From Tubulanus polymorphus (Eukaryota > Nemertea > Palaeonemertea > Tubulaniformes > Tubulanidae): a stretch of 64,000 nucleotides of DNA. Positions 36,412 through 45,906 of this stretch are shown one piece after another (positions within the stretch are counted from its first letter, which is position 1; every line of letters starts with the position of its first letter). Under the pieces are notes generated by a model, which saw only the letters and a program-made list of their open reading frames with translations, had not been told where the DNA came from and searched no databases. Position numbers and translations under genes: made by a program. The stretch spans positions 30,132,650 through 30,196,649 of the forward strand of contig NC_134026.1 of the NCBI RefSeq assembly GCF_964204645.1, written 5' to 3'.

Positions 36412-38680
36412 CTAAGTAGTTTTCTTTTTTAGAATAAATCGTCCTTTTTGTAATTGCGCGACGTAAACTCGTAGTTTTCCGTTATCAGAAGATCGACGTA
36501 CCCAAATCTGAAATGCAAAAAAATCTCAATATTTATACATGTATGCAGATAGGGGGAGGGGGGCTGTGAACGGGGTTGATATAACTCACCTCCTGAGCTC
36601 CAACTGCACTTATAACACCCGGTACTTTACCCATATCTTTAGACTCCACAATAACAGGCTGACCTCGCAAAAACCTACAACATCAAAATATCAAGATTCA
36701 TGAATCGTATTCACTGTTTTTTCTTTACTGGAATTACACTTCACTAAAACTTACCACTTCTTATCGTAATGTAACCGGCCATCTTCGATCCGAGCATCGA
36801 ATGCATTTTCCGGCGTAGGGTTCGACGATGCGTTTCCAGTCGGTTTTTTATTTAAAGGTTTACCGCTAATTTTCTGAATGATTTTTATATCTTCCATGAT
36901 TTCATCCTCGTCCAGCATGTAATTTAACTGAGGTAAACGACACCGTCAAGGAATATTCACAATATTTAAAATTTCCATAATCGAAGCACAAATATGTGTT
37001 TCGAAGATTTTCATTTTTATACAAGTGACTGAAAAAACCCCACAATCAGAAAAAAAACTTTTTAAGTTATAGAGATAATGTTTTTTGACTCAATCCTATC
37101 ATGTCATTTTCGAAAAACTATGAAACTGATTTTGCGCATCTTTCACCAAAGTTTTAATTCGTGTTTTGAAAAGGATATCAGGAGATGCTTTTCTGCGTTT
37201 TTCAGGCATTGGCATCGGATCGTTCGGCCGTCGTCTTAGTTTTCTTGTTGTTACCGGTTTCAACTCCATTGAATCTACGACAAAACAAATCAGTTCAAAT
37301 ACAGCGAAAAATCGGTGAAGTCATTGTAGTTAGCACAAGCATCATTTTGATGTATTATTCACGGGGTGAGTTTCACTTATGAAATTGCAGTGAATAGGAA
37401 ACATCAATTGGGACTAAAAATAGAGACAAAACTTAAACAATGTGATGACATATCTATTGATGATTTAAACAAGTTGACTGTACATTCTGAACTAGAATCT
37501 ACGGAAGCGATAAGGGGCCTCGAGTTGTCGCGTTCCAACTCGACAAGTCGCCATATTTATGTCGACATAACGCGATATATAGCGTCAAGTCGACATGAAT
37601 ATGTCGACATATCGTAACGTTTTCACGACAAATTTCGCTTTTTCGCCCATTTTCCACGGGATAAGCCGTCATTTGAAGACACGTCTAAATGTAAGATGAG
37701 GACGCCAGTAATATGACGACTGAGTTTCAAGTCGTCATGAATATGTCGACTTGTCGCGAGGAAAATGGTCGTGAAAACGAAATATGTCCTCAAAACGTCG
37801 CGATATATCGACATATTCATGTCGACTTGATGCGTTATATCGCGATATATCGACATAAATATGACGACTTGCCGAGTTGGAACGCGACATCTCGAGGCCC
37901 CCTATCACTTCCGTAAGAATCAAATTTTAAGATTTACCTCCAGTCATCTCCATGCCTAGTTTTTCGGTATCAATATTGCGTTTCTTTTCTTCTAATTCAT
38001 AAATAAGATTTTCCTTTAAATCTATGACACGCTCTTCGAATTCTTGAATCGAATATCTTTGTTCGTTGTGGTATTCCCTTTCAGCGGATTCCATCTAAAC
38101 CGATTCAAAATTCAATTATTATTCAGAATTCCTACAATTTATAGCCATCCAATGAACACACGAGTTAAACAAACCTCGTATTGGTGCCATATTTCATTAA
38201 CCCTCAGTCGTTCTTTGTATTGTTGATCAATTTTTTTCAATCTTTTTAAATATTCAGGTAAAGTTCCCTCTTTCAATTGTTGTAGCTGTTTTTTCAACTG
38301 CGCTAATTTATCCTGATACATTCTATATGAAACAGAATTTGTAAGAATGAACGATGGGAAAATAATACGCAGTAAGGAGACTGAGTTAATTACATACTGT
38401 TCTTTGATTTCAGTGAATTCTTCTTCTTTTTTTATCATATCAGTTTCACTGGCATCTTCAGTATCTAAAATAATGGTTTTAAAAACCTCTAGATATAGTT
38501 ATTCAAATCTCTCTATCAAGAAGCACTGATGTCTGATCGATCGATCGATTGATTACCTTCATCAGAAGCTGGACCATCATCGCCGTCTAAACTATCATTA
38601 TCATCAAATTCATATTCCTTATACGCAGCAGCGCGAGCTTTAGACGATAGAATACTGCCATAACTTCCTAACTGTGCCAT
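36412..38680 (-). CDS. SUDS3: SDS3, Sin3-HDAC corepressor complex subunit
   Basis: Scaffold subunit of the Sin3 histone deacetylase complex in the nucleus. Exons on the minus strand: 38680-38557; 38464-38398; about 38332-38176; about 38095-37938; about 37293-37179; 36932-36767; about 36675-36590; about 36508-36412. Signature blocks: [13 protein letters not shown]; the coiled coil [40 protein letters not shown] and [49 protein letters not shown]; and the C-terminal capping domain [35 protein letters not shown]. The [12 protein letters not shown] block fits SUDS3 better than BRMS1. One intron is AT-AC type (36933-37178), and the next one upstream contains a fold-back element. The start [13 protein letters not shown] is lineage-specific. 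Confidence 0.93.
36933..37178 (-). other. AT-AC (U12-type) intron in SUDS3
   Basis: The minus-strand donor is ATATCCTTTT, the U12 consensus, directly after exon sequence GCATCTCCTG. The intron ends in TTTAC, and a U12 branch-point match TTCCTTGAC (36945-36953) puts its adenosine 13 nt from the acceptor. Removing 36933-37178 joins KRRKASP to AQLNYML in frame, matching vertebrate SUDS3. No GT-AG alternative fits. Confidence 0.93.
37500..37915. mobile_element. 416-bp fold-back (MITE-like) element in a SUDS3 intron
   Basis: Long inverted repeat. The left end TACGGAAGCGATAAGGGGCC pairs with the right end, whose complement begins TACGGAAGTGATAGGGGGCC. Complementarity runs about 130 bp inwards with scattered mismatches. 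A perfect 6-bp duplication AGAATC flanks it (37494-37499 and 37916-37921). The arms contain further short palindromes (GTCGAC, ATATCGCGATAT). No transposase. It starts only about 20 bp from the neighbouring SUDS3 donor site. Confidence 0.92.
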
Positions 38681-39294
38681 CTTTCAACACCTAAAATAAT
38701 GAAAACGCTATATAATCCGAGAGAAAATCCATCACAGCAAACGTAAAATAGCTACACCCAATTCGCTTCTGAAGACAGGCCGATTTTCTGTCGTAATTAA
38801 CGAATTCTCAATCACACAATTTCAATCAGAGTAGTTTCGCATAAAGTACAAAATAGGTGTGAAGTTAAATCAGAGATTTGAAACTCGGAATAATGTGAAA
38901 TATGAAGAAATAAGCCAATTTTCAAACCTGGTTGTTGACAATGACAGCGACCTCTTCCGGGATTCTGTCACTATAACGCGGTATTGGACTCAATACTCGA
39001 CGATGTATTGCGCAATGACCGTGTCACATGAACAACACATGACTTCGTTGTATCAGAAAAATAGAAAATACTTACTACTGATAAACTGAGTAAATATCAC
39101 CTGCTTGGACGCAATCTAGCTTCAATAAATATTCATATAATCATATGAGCTTGTGTCTTCCAGCCACACTTTGTGATTTGCTGTACACGCTATATACGAC
39201 ACATTTTCTACCGAGAATAGTTGTGACAGGAATAACCCTAGTAATAATAAATATTTCGGATTTTGATATTTTTGTAACTTTTAAGCATTTTTAG
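38681..39294. promoter_or_regulatory. Bidirectional intergenic region between SUDS3 and GILT
   Basis: The two genes are head to head with 614 bp between start codons. The region must contain both 5' UTRs and promoters. No TATA box or other element could be assigned with confidence. Confidence 0.45.
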
Positions 39295-40877
39295 ATGATG
39301 TCACGCATTTATTTTGGAATCTATGCGTTGTTCGGTTTCATAAGCCTTGCTCAATGCTGTGATCATCCGCCTTCTTTGTGGTGTTCATCGGAAAATATTG
39401 CCCGTCAATGTCAGGTTTGTTGTCGTCGATCTTACATTAGTTTCTTCCCGCCCGTGGTTAATCGAGATCATATATCTTCATTATTAATTTTTTGCAGGTT
39501 GAAGAACAGTGCAGAAAATGGAAGTTCTACGCTGGGCGAGTTGAACCAGTTCAATTTACGTTGTACTTCGAATCGTTGTGTCCCGACTGTAAACAGTTTG
39601 TTACAAATCAGTTATACCCGACTTGGATGGAAATAGGTGAAATAATGAATCTAACTTTGATTCCTTACGGAAATGCTGAGGTAATTTGTTAATCCTGAAC
39701 AAATTCGAATCGTAGCTTAAAGATAGAATTTCGTTCTTTTTATAATTGATAATGAAATTCTTTTTTATTAGGAAAGAAAAGCTGGTAATAATTGGGTTTT
39801 TGATTGTCAACACGGTAAATTAGAATGTTATGGTAACATAGTGGAGGTAAGGACAATCATGTGATATGAAAAAGAGAGATTAATCATGTCATTGTCATTG
39901 TTACTCTGTAAAAATCGGATTTTTGTGAATACAGTATTTCTATTATGATTGCAGACTTGTGCTATTTATTTACTGAAAAATATCAAAGTTTATTTCCCGT
40001 TAATTCACTGCATTGAACAGTCACAGTCAACAGACATAGAAACTGTGATTAAACAGGTAAATTATTATCAAATTATTATCTGGTTATGTAATTCATCATC
40101 TTTCTATAGTAAACTTGAAAACTGGTAAATAGTCATTTACCTGAATAAGCTACCATGCACTAGTAATAGTAAGCATGTATTTTAAATGAAATCCATTTAA
40201 CCTTCAAAGTAAGTGTACCAGTCTTCACATGGTTTGGCATCGGTTAACATGAAAACTTCTACCGTAATTTGTAGGTTAATTTAATTTTGTCAGACATATG
40301 AGCTTTTGCTTCTAGTGCATAGTGTATGTAGCTTCATCGGGTAAACGACCATTTACCTAATGAAGACAGTATGCACTTCATTGCTATACAGCTTCTCTCC
40401 AACTTATCTTTTCATAGTGTGCATCAACACATCATGTAGACTACAATTCACTGTTGAAATGTGCAAATTCATCCATTGGAAATCATCTAGAACATGAAAT
40501 GGCTTTGAAAACGGATGCCTTGAATCCGCCACATACATTTGTACCTTGGGTTACACTGAATGGGGTATGTAAAGTATATACATCATACATTCTATCTGTT
40601 AAAAAAGTTTCATGTTTTCATATCGCTTTATCTATTCGTTTCAGGTTCATACTGATGAGATCCAGAAAAAAGCTGAAACCAATCTGTTGGAATTAATATG
40701 TGATAGTTACAAGGTAATCAAATGATATGACTGTATTTGTTAAGAAAAACAACTTAGTTTTGAACTTATATTTTCGAACCAATGACTAATTCTGAATTTG
40801 GTTTTTCCTTGCAGGGACCTAAACCAAACGCTTGTACAAAACATATCTATAAAAAATGTTTGAGACCACAGAAATAA
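39295..40877 (+). CDS. IFI30: Gamma-interferon-inducible lysosomal thiol reductase (GILT)
   Basis: Reduces disulfides of proteins in lysosomes; part of invertebrate immune responses. Seven exons: 39295-39414, 39498-39680, 39772-39846, 39955-40056, 40418-40564, about 40645-40713, about 40815-40877. A signal peptide (IYFGIYALFGFISLAQC) is followed by the saposin-like CDHPPSLWCSS block. The active-site CXXC is CPDC (in YFESLCPDCKQF). The GILT signature CQHGKLECYGNIVETC is complete. The C-terminal half has TDALNPPHTFVPWVTLNG, as in human IFI30. The 40418 acceptor (TTTCATAG) is the only one that keeps frame and restores the DYNSLLKCAN match. AATAAA lies at 40940. Vertebrate enzymes usually have CGGC; CPDC keeps both catalytic cysteines. 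Confidence 0.95.
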
Positions 40878-41349
40878 TTCCTACGACGAGTGATTTATTC
40901 ATATTTAGTTGATGATTTTGATGAATATAAACCATACTTAATAAAATAATGATGTCATAATATTTCTTGTATTTATTTATAAGCTTTAATATTTAATGCG
41001 TCTGATTGTGAATCATGATGAAATTATTTCCATCCACATCTGTATTTAATGAACAGCTGACATGTTGTGTACTGTAATAAGATAAACCTAAATGTAATAC
41101 GTAAGTTATGTGTGTGATTATTCTAGGTACATGTATGAAACTTCATGATAAAAAGAAGTGACTTTTGAATTTGTGTGGTTTGAATTTAATTCATTTTGAA
41201 TCATTGGCTGATGATGCAACTTGCGAGACCATTCTCTTCAGAGGTGACCGTGATCCTGGCATTTGAAAAAGAATAGCTGATAGATGATGGTTCCTGTGTA
41301 TTGGATAATGAATCTTCTTGAACAACAGTCATTGTTTGTATATTCCTGG

Positions 41350-41862
41350 AATCTACCCCCAGCGAGACACTGTCTGGTGAACTCAACATCCAAGTGTTGC
41401 GGAATCTACCTCCAGTGAGACACTGTCTGGTGAACTCAACATCCAAGTGTTGCAGAATCTACCTCCAGCGAGACACTGTCTGGTGAACTCAACATCCAAG
41501 TGTTGCAGAATCAACCTCCAGTGACACACTGTCTGGTGAACTCGACATCCAAGTGTTGCGGAATCTACCCCCAGTGAGACACTGTCTGGTGAACTCAACA
41601 TCCAAGTGTTGCAGAATCTACCCCCAGTGAGACACTGTCTGGTGAACTCGACATCCAAGTGTTGCAGAATCTACCTCCAGCGAGACACTGTCTGGTGAAC
41701 TCAACATCCAAGTGTTGCAGAATCTACCTCCAGTGAGACACTGTCTGGTGAACTCAACATCCAAGTGTTGCAGAATCTACCTCCAGTGAGACACTGTCTG
41801 GTGAACTCAACATCCAAGTGTTGCAGAATCTACCCCCAGTGAGACACTGCCTGGAGAACCAT
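41350..41862. repeat. Minisatellite, 53-bp unit, about 10 copies
   Basis: The word GAGACACTGTCTGG recurs at 41364, 41417, 41470, (41523 variant), 41576, 41629, 41682, 41735, 41788 and 41841, exactly 53 bp apart. Variation is limited to a few alternating sites (TCC/CCC, CAG/CGG, TCAAC/TCGAC). Each unit contains an inverted CAACA...TGTTG around ATCCAAG. Open frames here are repeat artefacts. Confidence 0.97.
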
Positions 41863-43479
41863 CTTTCATTTATCCCCTCTCCCCTTCCCCACCTCAATTC
41901 ATCCCCTTTACCCAACCCAAACTTCTCATGTACCCTTGTCTTTTATCATCTGCCACATGTCTTCAATCCTATCAATTACAGCCACCTTTTAATTTCTTCT
42001 AAACCTAACATAAATAAGTACTAATTATCCTTTAACCTAACTGAACCTTTACAGTTAAAAGGTGGTTGTTATAGATAGTTATTTTGGACAATAGGCTTGT
42101 CATGACTTCATTGTCAATCAACCCGAACTTGCGGGACCAGAAAATCTGTTCGTTATAACCATACGGTACGCAGTTCGTTATATCCAGTATGGAATTAATT
42201 AGATTTTCTTACTTGGGACAAAATTCTATATTTGTTAAAATCCGATGAATCGTTGTATCAGAGTTTGTTTGTATTCGTATAAATGTTACATGCGTGTTAT
42301 TTGTAGCAATCACTGATGCTGTTGATTCTTGTATCAATTTCGAATGTTCATGAATAAATATATGTATTATCGTGTTAGTGTTTGTTTATCGTGGGATCCA
42401 ATGATTATCACAGCCATCAACCGCGTGTGTCGAAAATACTATCATCCCTGGACCCATTCGTTTGAATAAAGCGCAAAGATCTAAAACGTTTTACAGTTTT
42501 GCGTTTAATCCGACACCCGGATCTGACGGAAAATTACCGGTATGTAATATATATTATATTACGATTTTAGCCGTCAAGTGCTGCCTCTAAAGATATCGTT
42601 GACGGCGAATATGTGAACTAACTTATTACTCGCGCACCACAGAAAGAATATTCTGCTTTTGGGTTGGTTCACGTGTTCACCGTTATTCTCGTATATAGGG
42701 GCAGCACCTGACAGTCAAAGATTAGTCTCAAAAGGGCACACCGCGCTCTCACCTACCACACCCCTTCACCCTGATCACAAAACCTGATCTGAAATTCTGA
42801 TCTGAGAAGTCCTTACTAGCAACCCTGTGAGGATTTCTTTCATTAGTCAGTTTATTTTAGTTCAACAGTAGTAGTTCGCAATGTTTACGCAAAATTACCC
42901 AAACTCTCGATTTGAATCTGGGTCCTCAAGGATTCATGCCTTGTGTGCTTTCGCTAGACCAAGGGTTGCCATTGTGGTGACCAGTCAGTGTGAGGTGGAC
43001 TACTTTATCATTCCCTGATCTTACTGAATTACTTATCAGACCCATGTCAGAGGTTCTTCAATATGATCTTTTTTTATCAAGAAAGCATATTTTACAAAGG
43101 AAAATAGGAGGAGTTGATAAACTCTGCATGATTTACTGTGACTCTTATCATAGCTGTGTAATCAGAACTCTGTGTCACCGATCCAACTTTTGGGATATCG
43201 CAACGAATTACGAATAGAAACAGACATAATAATTCGTTCGTTTGATATCATTGTATTCCACTATATTCTCAATCAATATACATACAATAATTCTTCATCT
43301 TACACTACAAAATAATCATGTTCACTAGAATAAGGAAATGTAAGGATTCCATCACCAGAATACATATGTACGGATTAGTCTTGGTTACGTAGGGTAATGA
43401 ATAGTGAGTCTGAATACCAGTCGTTGATACGATGGAACAACGGCACTAGACTAGAGATAATAGATTTAACGTGATTAAT
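41863..43479. other. Intergenic region with dispersed repeats
   Basis: No coding exon seen. It begins with a C-rich tract at 41866-41900. A block near 42145-42245 (GTTATAACC, then GTTATATCCAGTATGG, then TGGGACAAAATTCTA) matches 16420-16500 in word order. A 140-bp inverted repeat lies at 42573-42712. Confidence 0.5.
42573..42712. repeat. 140-bp imperfect inverted repeat
   Basis: Left arm GTCAAGTGCTGCCTCTAAAG... to GTGAAC (42573-42618) is complementary to the right arm GTTCAC ... TATAGGGGCAGCACCTGAC (42667-42712). Arms are 46 nt with some mismatches around a 48-nt centre. The right-arm words (TATATAGG, GGCAGCACCTG) also occur near 7264 and 7352, suggesting a dispersed family. Confidence 0.7.
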
Positions 43480-45906
43480 CTAAGAATGGAAATGTTTCAT
43501 CTGTTGATGAAAATCCCGAACTGCGCCCCGTACATGCGCGTATTGAGATTTCTTAGAGATAGCGTCTGATCCTGTCGGTCGAAGCAGTTTAAATAAACCC
43601 GGTAAAGCCGAGGCTAACACGAGTCCCGATACCTGGGTTATCATCGATAACTTGTAGACCAAACTATAAGCATTTATTATTGTCACAGCGATATACAGAA
43701 ATAGAAATATGATGCTCATTTTTGTCACGGTTAGTAAAATCTCTTGGCGCAACGGCCGAACATTAGAAACGACGAAATCAAACAAATCTCGAGAAATTGC
43801 CGGAACAGAATGTCGATAGATTAGACACGTTTTACAGTAAACCTCTTTACAAGAATTATCATCAACCGCTTCGATTCCGCGATCTGTGGGTGAAAATAAA
43901 ACACCGTTTAAAATCACTTTAGTTGTTGGCTCTGATTTTCCTGGTTCTACATTCATTACTAGAACTTCCGGGGCGTATTGCATTCCCGAATTAGGCGACT
44001 GTAATACGCTGTTAGCCACGTGTTCGTGCTCGGTCGATTTCAGAACATCCAGGAAGAGATAATTATAAGAATTTGCTAAACCCATTAGAGAGTTTGATAG
44101 ATATGCTATGGTGGTTGTGATGATGATCGTGTAACCTATAAGATCCTGACTGTTAATGAGCAACCCCCCGAAGACATAAACAAAAATCTCGCTAGCTATG
44201 GTAACTGTATGCATGAATATTACAGTATAGGCGGTTATGATGTAGGAGATAAGAAAAACCACCACGATTATGATTAAAATTCGCAGAGGGATATAGACCA
44301 ATCTTCGCTGTCTGGCGAGGAAGTGTTGATTGTGGAAATAGTATATGTACGATTTCTGGACAAAGAAAATAAACGAAATACCCGGAGCCAAATGGAAAAT
44401 TAATGTGAAAGCTCCTTCGATCATGGCAACCAAAATCATGATGAAACAAAGTAGAAAAAACACTAGGTTCATTAAGCCAATTTGCAATATTGTTGTTGGT
44501 TTGTATCTTTCAGTGAGGTTAGTTGAACACCTCGATGCCCGCGACCACCAGATCTTAACGAAATGTATCCAAAATTCATAGTTTAGTACCATGATTGCCT
44601 TTGCTCTTAGATAATGCGACAGTTTTTCGAAACCAAAAGTCTTATATTTGAACATATCGGATCCGTATTTTGCGACATCTTTTGCAGCAGGAAACACGAA
44701 AGTGTACGTATTTTCTGGAAAAACGAGGTGATCAACAAGTAGATCCGACAGACTGCGAGGTACACACAATATTATTGAACATCCAATGATGAAATTAGCG
44801 AAAAGAATATGCGGCCCTCCTCCAAAGCCCCACCAGTTGTGATACGCTGGTACAAAATCGAATAGAACAGCGTATGGTCCTACTGGGATGTCTGCATCCA
44901 GTAAGTCGGACAAAATATCGAATCCCAAACTATCGTAACGGTATATAATATAGTATAATAACATAGGAGATAAAATGACACATGCAATTCTTCTCAGTCT
45001 GGATATGGTAATAGAACATACATCAAATAGTAACACAGACCGTATCACAAAACCTAACCCTAATTGTGCATTGCTGTCCAAATACATCCAATCTTGAAGA
45101 TCGAGATCGTTGAAATCATCGCTGAGTTGTTGTAGGTCGCACTGAACGAATTCATGCAGATTTCGGTCACCCGGTTTGGTCATCATTAGATTTCCCTTCG
45201 GAGGTTCTTTCCTTTGTTCGGGTATCAGAGAAACTGTTAACGGTAGAAATAGAAACAATAGCAGGCCAACGATCTTACTCAAATTAAGGTAATCGGTTTG
45301 CTTGACGAACTCGTCGCAGCGAACGACTCGCTGGTAGTTCAATTCACAACAGCGATATTCCGTGTAATCCTGACTTATACCAAAACTGTGATAGATCCTG
45401 TTAGGAAATCCAGATATAGGATTCTTCACAGTTAAACAGAAGTAATTATTCGAGTATTTTGTTTTATTCAGTAATTGTGCGAGGCTGGTTGCAACTGATA
45501 ACATGAACTGCGATTGATTTAGATTGTTTAAACATTCACCCGTTCGTTCATTAATCGCCAAATTTAGACTGACTTTCTTGTATGGGATCGTACCAAACGA
45601 AACGATAAATGAATCCCACGGATATCTCAATGTCGGATATCCAGATTCCTTCTCATTTCCAAACGTCCATTGCCAACGCGTTGGGTTGATGAATGGCTTT
45701 TTATCAGTCTTCGAAATTTTGATCCTGCGCGCGCTTTCCAGTTTCAAGTACGCCACTGTCACTGTTTTATTGGTAAACTTTGAAATCGCATCGGGAGAAA
45801 CATTGAAGCGACACTGAACATCCTCCTCAATTTCGCGAGTATAAATATCCCGAATGGAGGCGAGGAGGGTAAGAACTAGTAAGATACGAGCCGACATCTT
45901 CTTCAT
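43480..45906 (-). CDS. Single-exon 808-residue multipass membrane protein, unknown family
   Basis: Uninterrupted 808-residue ORF. Signal peptide about residues 5-22 (ILLVLTLLASIRDIYT). A luminal or extracellular domain of about 190 residues has N-glycosylation motifs and paired cysteines (EYRCCELNYQRVVRCDEF). Then come roughly eight or more membrane segments: about 210-228 (IVGLLLFLFLPLTVSLI), 306-324, 370-389, several close together about 478-520, 548-575, 582-620, 735-760 and 765-785. Between them is a soluble stretch, VFPENTYTFVFPAAKDVAKYG then FEKLSHYLRAKAIMVLNYEFW. A CKEVYCKTC motif lies near residue 695. I do not recognise a named family. No intron, frameshift or decay is seen. Nothing in the sequence assigns channel, transporter or receptor activity. 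Confidence 0.85.
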   Translation of the reverse strand: MKKMSARILLVLTLLASIRDIYTREIEEDVQCRFNVSPDAISKFTNKTVTVAYLKLESARRIKISKTDKKPFINPTRWQWTFGNEKESGYPTLRYPWDSFIVSFGTIPYKKVSLNLAINERTGECLNNLNQSQFMLSVATSLAQLLNKTKYSNNYFCLTVKNPISGFPNRIYHSFGISQDYTEYRCCELNYQRVVRCDEFVKQTDYLNLSKIVGLLLFLFLPLTVSLIPEQRKEPPKGNLMMTKPGDRNLHEFVQCDLQQLSDDFNDLDLQDWMYLDSNAQLGLGFVIRSVLLFDVCSITISRLRRIACVILSPMLLYYIIYRYDSLGFDILSDLLDADIPVGPYAVLFDFVPAYHNWWGFGGGPHILFANFIIGCSIILCVPRSLSDLLVDHLVFPENTYTFVFPAAKDVAKYGSDMFKYKTFGFEKLSHYLRAKAIMVLNYEFWIHFVKIWWSRASRCSTNLTERYKPTTILQIGLMNLVFFLLCFIMILVAMIEGAFTLIFHLAPGISFIFFVQKSYIYYFHNQHFLARQRRLVYIPLRILIIIVVVFLISYIITAYTVIFMHTVTIASEIFVYVFGGLLINSQDLIGYTIIITTTIAYLSNSLMGLANSYNYLFLDVLKSTEHEHVANSVLQSPNSGMQYAPEVLVMNVEPGKSEPTTKVILNGVLFSPTDRGIEAVDDNSCKEVYCKTCLIYRHSVPAISRDLFDFVVSNVRPLRQEILLTVTKMSIIFLFLYIAVTIINAYSLVYKLSMITQVSGLVLASALPGLFKLLRPTGSDAISKKSQYAHVRGAVRDFHQQMKHFHS

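Noticed and set aside
37140-37200. GT-AG alternative for the AT-AC intron of SUDS3
   Set aside because: No in-frame GT near the exon end, and the AG just inside the downstream exon would lose conserved residues.
37366-37923. Several short ORFs rich in SRHxYVDIS-type repeats
   Set aside because: They come from palindromic words inside the fold-back element and occur on both strands.
41201-41658. Open frames on the minus strand with repeated CRVHQTVCHW-like protein
   Set aside because: They are translations of the 53-bp minisatellite, shifting frame every unit; no gene structure.
44192-44581. Overlapping ORFs on both strands within the 808-residue gene
   Set aside because: Shadow frames of a long intact ORF.
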